Source: Variovorax paradoxus
Lineage (GTDB): Bacteria; Pseudomonadota; Gammaproteobacteria; Burkholderiales; Burkholderiaceae_C
NCBI RefSeq assembly: GCF_009498455.1
Contig: NZ_CP045644.1
Span: forward strand, 2,015,001 to 2,079,000
DNA length: 64,000 bases
Direction: 5' to 3'
Of the stretch, positions 59,766-64,000 are shown piece by piece. Numbering within the stretch: the stretch's first letter is position 1; each line of letters opens with the position of its first letter. The notes under the pieces were generated by a model. It worked only from the letters and a program-made list of their open reading frames with translations. It did no database searches and had not been told where the DNA came from. A program made the translations under genes and the position numbers.

Positions 59766-61622
59766 ATGCAAGGACTCTGGGATCTTCGAACCATCGAATC
59801 CGGCCACGACATCCTCGTGCCGGGCGACACGCTTTCGGCCATGTTCTGGAACGCCGTGCGCCAGCGCGGCGACAACATCTGGATGCGGCAGAAGGAGCTG
59901 GGCATCTGGCGCGCCTGGAGCTGGCGCCAGACCGCCGAGGCCGTGCGCGAGATCGCGGCCGGCCTGCAGGCGATCGGCTTCACGCGCGGCGAGTGCGCGT
60001 CCATTCTTTCGAACACCGTCATCGAGTGGGTGCTGGCCGACCTGGCCGTGCTGAGCTGCGGCGGTGTGTCGAACGGCATCTACCCGACCGACGCCGCCTC
60101 GCAGGTGGAGTACCTGTGCGAAGACTCGCGCACCACCGTGCTGTTCGTGGAAGACGACGAGCAGCTCGACAAGGCGCTCGAGGTCCGCGCCCGCCTGCCC
60201 GGCCTGCGCCGCGTGGTCGTGTTCGACATGGAAGGCCTGCGCGAGCTCGACGACCCGGGCGTGATGAGCCTCGATGCGCTGCGCGCCCTCGGCCGCACGC
60301 ACCTGGCGGGCGACCCGCAGGCGGTGGAGCGCAGCGTGGCCGCCTGCCGGCCCGAAGACCTCGCCATTCTTGTCTACACCTCGGGCACCACTGGCAAGCC
60401 CAAGGGCGCCATGCACAGCCACGCGGGGCTGGTGTACACCGCGCGCGGCTACAACACGCTCATCGCGCAGGACGAGAAGGACGAGCGCATGTGCTTCCTG
60501 CCGCTGTGCCACATCGCCGAGCGCATGGGCGGCGAGTATTTCGCGATGTACACCGGCTCGATCCTCAACTTCGTCGAGAACCCCGAGACGGTGCCCGAGA
60601 ACGTGCGCGAGATTGCGCCGACCGTGTTCACGGGCGTGCCGCGCGTGTGGGAGAAGTTCTATTCGGGCGTGATGATCGCGCTGAAAGAGGCCAGCCCGCT
60701 GCAGCAGGCGGCCTACAAGTGGAGCATCGGCGTGGGCGAGACCATCGCCAACAAGGTGCTCGCGGGCCAGGAGATCGGCACGGGGCTGCGCCTGAAGTTC
60801 AGGCTGGCGCGGCTGCTGGCGCTGGACAACGCGCGCAAGCTCATCGGCATCCACCGCGCGCGTTTTCTCGTGACGGGCGCGGCGCCCATTTCGCCCGAAC
60901 TGGTCAAGTGGTACCTCGCGCTGGGCGTGCCCATGCTCGAGGTGTGGGGCATGACGGAGTCGTGCGGCGCTTCGACTGCCGTGCCCGTCACGCGCATCAA
61001 GCCCGGCTCCATCGGCCCGGCCACGGGCTACAACGAGGTGCGCATCGATCCGGCCACCAGCGAGATCCTGGTGCGCGGCCCCAACGTCTTCATGGGCTAT
61101 TTGAATCTGCCGGAGAAAACCGCAGAGACCATCGACGCCGACGGCTGGCTGCACACGGGCGACGTGGGCGTGATGGACGAGGACGGGTATTTCCGCATCA
61201 CCGACCGGATGAAAGACATCATCATCACGGCAGGCGGCAAGAACGTGACCCCGAGCGAGCTGGAAAACGAGCTCAAGTTCAGCCTCTACATCACCGATGC
61301 CGTGGTGATCGGCGACAAGAGGCCCTACCTCACGGTGATCGTCATGATCGACCAGGAGAACGTCGAAAAGTTTGCGCAGGACCACGACGTGCCGTTCAGC
61401 AACTACGAGAGCCTGACACGCACGCAGGAAGTGCAGGACCTGATCCAGGGCGAGATCGATCGCGTCAACGCCAAGTTCGCGCGCGTCGAGCAGATCAAGA
61501 AGTTCTTCCTGCTCGAGACGCAACTGAGCGCCGAGGACGAGGAGCTCACGCCGACGATGAAGCTCAAGCGCAAGCTGGTGCAAACCAAGTACGCGGCGCG
61601 CATCGACGCCATGTACAGATAG
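59766..61622 (+). CDS. AMP-dependent long-chain acyl-CoA synthetase/ligase (FAA1 type)
   Basis: A 618-residue adenylate-forming ligase. P-loop Y-T-S-G-T-T-G-K-P-K-G at about residues 204-214, the A5 region W-G-M-T-E-S-C-G, the A7-A8 hinge H-T-G-D-V-G and the F-R-I-T-D-R-M-K-D-I-I, and the A10 Lys in T-P-T-M-K-L-K-R-K. Length and the late motif group it with long-chain/bubblegum-type synthetases. Inside the liv operon it likely activates the acid that the transporter brings in. GGAGG near 59749-59753 supports ATG 59766. Confidence 0.94.
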   Translation: MQGLWDLRTIESGHDILVPGDTLSAMFWNAVRQRGDNIWMRQKELGIWRAWSWRQTAEAVREIAAGLQAIGFTRGECASILSNTVIEWVLADLAVLSCGGVSNGIYPTDAASQVEYLCEDSRTTVLFVEDDEQLDKALEVRARLPGLRRVVVFDMEGLRELDDPGVMSLDALRALGRTHLAGDPQAVERSVAACRPEDLAILVYTSGTTGKPKGAMHSHAGLVYTARGYNTLIAQDEKDERMCFLPLCHIAERMGGEYFAMYTGSILNFVENPETVPENVREIAPTVFTGVPRVWEKFYSGVMIALKEASPLQQAAYKWSIGVGETIANKVLAGQEIGTGLRLKFRLARLLALDNARKLIGIHRARFLVTGAAPISPELVKWYLALGVPMLEVWGMTESCGASTAVPVTRIKPGSIGPATGYNEVRIDPATSEILVRGPNVFMGYLNLPEKTAETIDADGWLHTGDVGVMDEDGYFRITDRMKDIIITAGGKNVTPSELENELKFSLYITDAVVIGDKRPYLTVIVMIDQENVEKFAQDHDVPFSNYESLTRTQEVQDLIQGEIDRVNAKFARVEQIKKFFLLETQLSAEDEELTPTMKLKRKLVQTKYAARIDAMYR

Positions 61623-61735
61623 GGCTCGCCCCCAGGCTTCGCGCACTTCGTGTCGCTACGCCAGCCCCCTACCGGGGGCAACACCAGCGGCCCGGCAAAG
61701 CCGGTTCCGCGGTGTTTCTGGAAGAGGCCAGGCAG
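61623..61735. repeat. Comamonadaceae-type intergenic repeat between acyl-CoA ligase and livJ
   Basis: The stretch contains GCCCCCTACCGGGGGC and an AACACC...GGTGTT pair around CCGGCAAAGCCGG, a nested hairpin design. I recognise the style from intergenic DNA of Variovorax and Acidovorax relatives. It may reduce read-through, so livJ could need its own promoter, or stabilise the upstream transcript. Confidence 0.65.
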
Positions 61736-61767
61736 TGTGTTTTTTCAACAGGCAAGGAGACAAGGCA

Positions 61768-62931
61768 ATGACGAAGCTCAAGACATTGACGACGCTGGCT
61801 GTGCTGGGCCTGATCGCGACGCTCGCGTCGGCGCAGCAGGGTGTCAGCAAGGACGAGATCCGCATCGGCACCATCCAGGACCTGTCGGGTCCGCTGGCGG
61901 GCTTCGGCAAGCAGGCGCGCAACGGCATGCAGCTGCGCGTGGACGAGCTCAACGAGCAGGGCACGCTGAACGGCCGCAAGCTCAAGCTCTTCGTCGAAGA
62001 CTCGGGCTATGACCCGAAGAAAGCGGTGCTGGCGGCGCAGAAGCTGGTCAACCAGGAAAAGATCTTCATCATGGCCGGCCACATCGGCACGGCGCAGAAC
62101 ATGGCGGCGATGCCGGTGCAGTTCGACAAGAACGTCGTCAACTTCATGCCCATTACCGCGGCGCGCGAAATGTACGAGCCGCTGAACCGGCTGAAGTACT
62201 CGTTCGCGGCCACCTACTACGACCAGATCCGCCTGGCGCTGCCCAAGATGATCAAGGACAAGGGCGCCAAGAAGGTCTGCACGATCTACCAGGACGACGA
62301 GTTTGGCCTGGAGGTGCAGCGCGGCGCCGAGGCCGGCCTGAAGGCCTCGGGCATGGAGCTGGCCGAGAAGACCTCGTTCAAGCGCGGCGCCACCGACTTC
62401 AGCTCGCAGGTCGCGAAAATGAAGGCCGCCAACTGCGACCTCGTGGTGCTCGGCACCATCATCCGCGAGACCATCGGCACCGTGGGCGAGTCGCGCAAGA
62501 CGGGCTTCAACCCGACCTTCCTGGGTTCGAGCGCGGCTTACACCGACCTGATCCACAAGCTCGGCGGCAAGGCCATGGACGGCGTGTACGCCACCATGAC
62601 GGTGCAGAACCCCTATACCGACGAGCAGTCGCAGCCGCTGCGCTTCTGGGCCAACAAGTACAAGACCAAGTTCAACGAAGACCCGACCGTGTTCTCGGTG
62701 TACGGCTACGTGATCATCGATTCGTTCATCAAGGCCGCGACCAAGGCCGGCCCGAACCTGACGACCGACAGCTTCATCAAGGCGATGGACAGCATCACCT
62801 TCGAGCCCGACATGTTCGGCAGCCCGAAGAGCACCTACACCGCCACCAAGCGCCTGGGCAACGATCAGTCGCGGCTGTCGCAGATCAAGGACGGCAAGTG
62901 GGTCGTGGTGTCCGACTACGTGACACCGTAA
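61768..62931 (+). CDS. livJ: Liv-type ABC transporter periplasmic binding protein
   Basis: A 387-residue receptor with a Sec signal peptide (cleavage around A-S-A-Q-Q, residue 23). The mature start I-R-I-G-T-I-Q-D-L-S-G-P-L-A-G-F-G-K-Q and the K-L-V-N-Q-E-K-I-F-I-M-A-G-H segment are typical Leu/Ile/Val-family binding proteins of the aromatic/fatty-acid subgroup found in Burkholderiales. AAGGAGACAAGGCA precedes ATG 61768. It delivers the ligand to LivHMGF. The gene is separated from the ligase by a repeat. Confidence 0.93.
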   Translation: MTKLKTLTTLAVLGLIATLASAQQGVSKDEIRIGTIQDLSGPLAGFGKQARNGMQLRVDELNEQGTLNGRKLKLFVEDSGYDPKKAVLAAQKLVNQEKIFIMAGHIGTAQNMAAMPVQFDKNVVNFMPITAAREMYEPLNRLKYSFAATYYDQIRLALPKMIKDKGAKKVCTIYQDDEFGLEVQRGAEAGLKASGMELAEKTSFKRGATDFSSQVAKMKAANCDLVVLGTIIRETIGTVGESRKTGFNPTFLGSSAAYTDLIHKLGGKAMDGVYATMTVQNPYTDEQSQPLRFWANKYKTKFNEDPTVFSVYGYVIIDSFIKAATKAGPNLTTDSFIKAMDSITFEPDMFGSPKSTYTATKRLGNDQSRLSQIKDGKWVVVSDYVTP

Positions 62932-62998
62932 ACGAGGAGCGCCCCGGAATGGGGCGAGCGGCTATATTCCGCGAAATCCCCTTCGCGAGACTGCCGCC

Positions 62999-63460
<462 letters not shown>

Positions 63461-63470
63461 GCGACGCTGT

Positions 63471-64000
63471 TCAGGCGACTTTCGACAGGATCGGGAACAG
63501 CTTGCCGAGCCCGTCGGCCATCACCTCGACCGCGAGCGCCGCGAGGATCAAGCCCATCAGCCGCGTCATGATGTTGATGCCGGTCTTGCCGAGCACCCGC
63601 GCGATCGGCTGCGCGAGCGAAAAGGCCAGCGCGGTCGCCAGCGCCACCACCACGCCGTAGCCGACCAGCAGCCCCAGCTCCCACAGGTGCTGTGTCTTGT
63701 CGGCGTAGATCACCACGGTGGAGATCGCGGCCGGGCCGGTGAGCAGCGGGATGGTGAGCGGCACCACCGCGATGGACGCGCCCATCGACGCCTTCACTTC
63801 GGTGGCGCGCAACTCATCGACGTTGGTCTTGCTCTCGGCCGGTTGCGCGTTGAGCATCGAGATCGAACTCATGAGCAGCAGCAGCCCGCCGCCGACCTGG
63901 AAGCTCGCGATCGAGATGCCGAAGAAGGACAGCAGCTGCAGCCCGATGAGCGCGCTGACGGCGATGACCACGAAGGCGCTGAAGGCCGACATGCGCACCG
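63471..64000 (-). CDS. MarC-family (UPF0056) integral membrane protein, 5' truncated by window edge
   Basis: The frame is open to the end of the window; the visible 176 or so codons lack the usual MarC N-terminus (about 25-35 residues, including the L-I-N-P-x-G motif), which lies beyond base 64000. Visible: G-G-G-L-L-L-L-M, the V-P-L-T-I-P-L-L-T-G-P-A-A-I-S-T motif and several hydrophobic segments. The family has no confirmed substrate; links to antibiotic resistance were withdrawn in E. coli. The stop is ten bases past the convergent EVE gene. Confidence 0.92.
   Translation of the reverse strand, partial: VRMSAFSAFVVIAVSALIGLQLLSFFGISIASFQVGGGLLLLMSSISMLNAQPAESKTNVDELRATEVKASMGASIAVVPLTIPLLTGPAAISTVVIYADKTQHLWELGLLVGYGVVVALATALAFSLAQPIARVLGKTGINIMTRLMGLILAALAVEVMADGLGKLFPILSKVA

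Overview
The window is about 64 kb of very GC-rich, densely packed chromosome from a Burkholderiales bacterium, most likely Comamonadaceae close to Variovorax. This placement is an inference from gene content: several Bug/TctC-type receptors, many LysR regulators, TRAP and Liv transporters, a Type III pantothenate kinase, and intergenic repeats of a style I associate with Variovorax/Acidovorax. No rRNA, tRNA, CRISPR array, integrase or transposase was seen. Most genes are housekeeping, detoxification or carboxylate/fatty-acid catabolism genes. Both ends cut a gene: a sensor kinase at base 1 and a MarC-family membrane protein at base 64000.

Layout. 1-8.3 kb: partial sensor kinase, a small secreted repeat protein, aqpZ, an alcohol-dehydrogenase-like oxidoreductase divergent from a LysR gene, an orphan ferric/polyamine-type binding protein, htpG and an overlapping Gly/Val-rich lipoprotein. 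8.4-16 kb: a tight five-gene operon, SWIM zinc-finger protein / DUF5691 / MoxR AAA+ ATPase / DUF5682 / VWA protein, with three 4-base overlaps. It is the most likely poorly described system here. 16-21 kb: acyl-CoA dehydrogenase, Bug receptor and CoA-transferase operon with a divergent LysR gene. 21-31.5 kb: srkA, a DUF2855 protein, ohr/ohrR, an 835-bp non-coding region made of large nested inverted repeats, a NodI/NodJ-type ABC exporter, LysR, GST plus PNPOx-like flavoprotein, and P450 divergent from an ArsR gene. 31.6-40 kb: a low-complexity lipoprotein, a Bug receptor, amn, panE, gor, and a secreted dikinase-like protein with glucan-water-dikinase domain order.

40-48.5 kb: a sulfide/persulfide module (MBL dioxygenase, BigR-type ArsR, two YeeE/YedE half-proteins), a DctPQM TRAP transporter with an odd Pro/Glu-rich insert, a rhodanese, a DUF4242 protein divergent from an AraC gene, and a Kbp-like BON-LysM protein. 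48.6-64 kb: coaX, a 6-aminohexanoate-hydrolase-like serine hydrolase, enoyl-CoA hydratase, 3-hydroxyacyl-CoA dehydrogenase, purT, an HSL-type esterase, an AraC regulator, livHMG - repeat - livF - acyl-CoA ligase - livJ, an EVE-domain protein and marC.

The genes act in small modules rather than one pathway: uptake plus CoA activation of carboxylates (Bug/CaiB/ACAD; Liv/acyl-CoA ligase; TRAP), beta-oxidation steps, peroxide and sulfide defence (Ohr/OhrR, BigR/dioxygenase, Gor, GST), and protein quality control (HtpG and possibly the MoxR-VWA module). Starts were moved inward from the longest open frame wherever a ribosome binding site, signal peptide or family N-terminus supported it.
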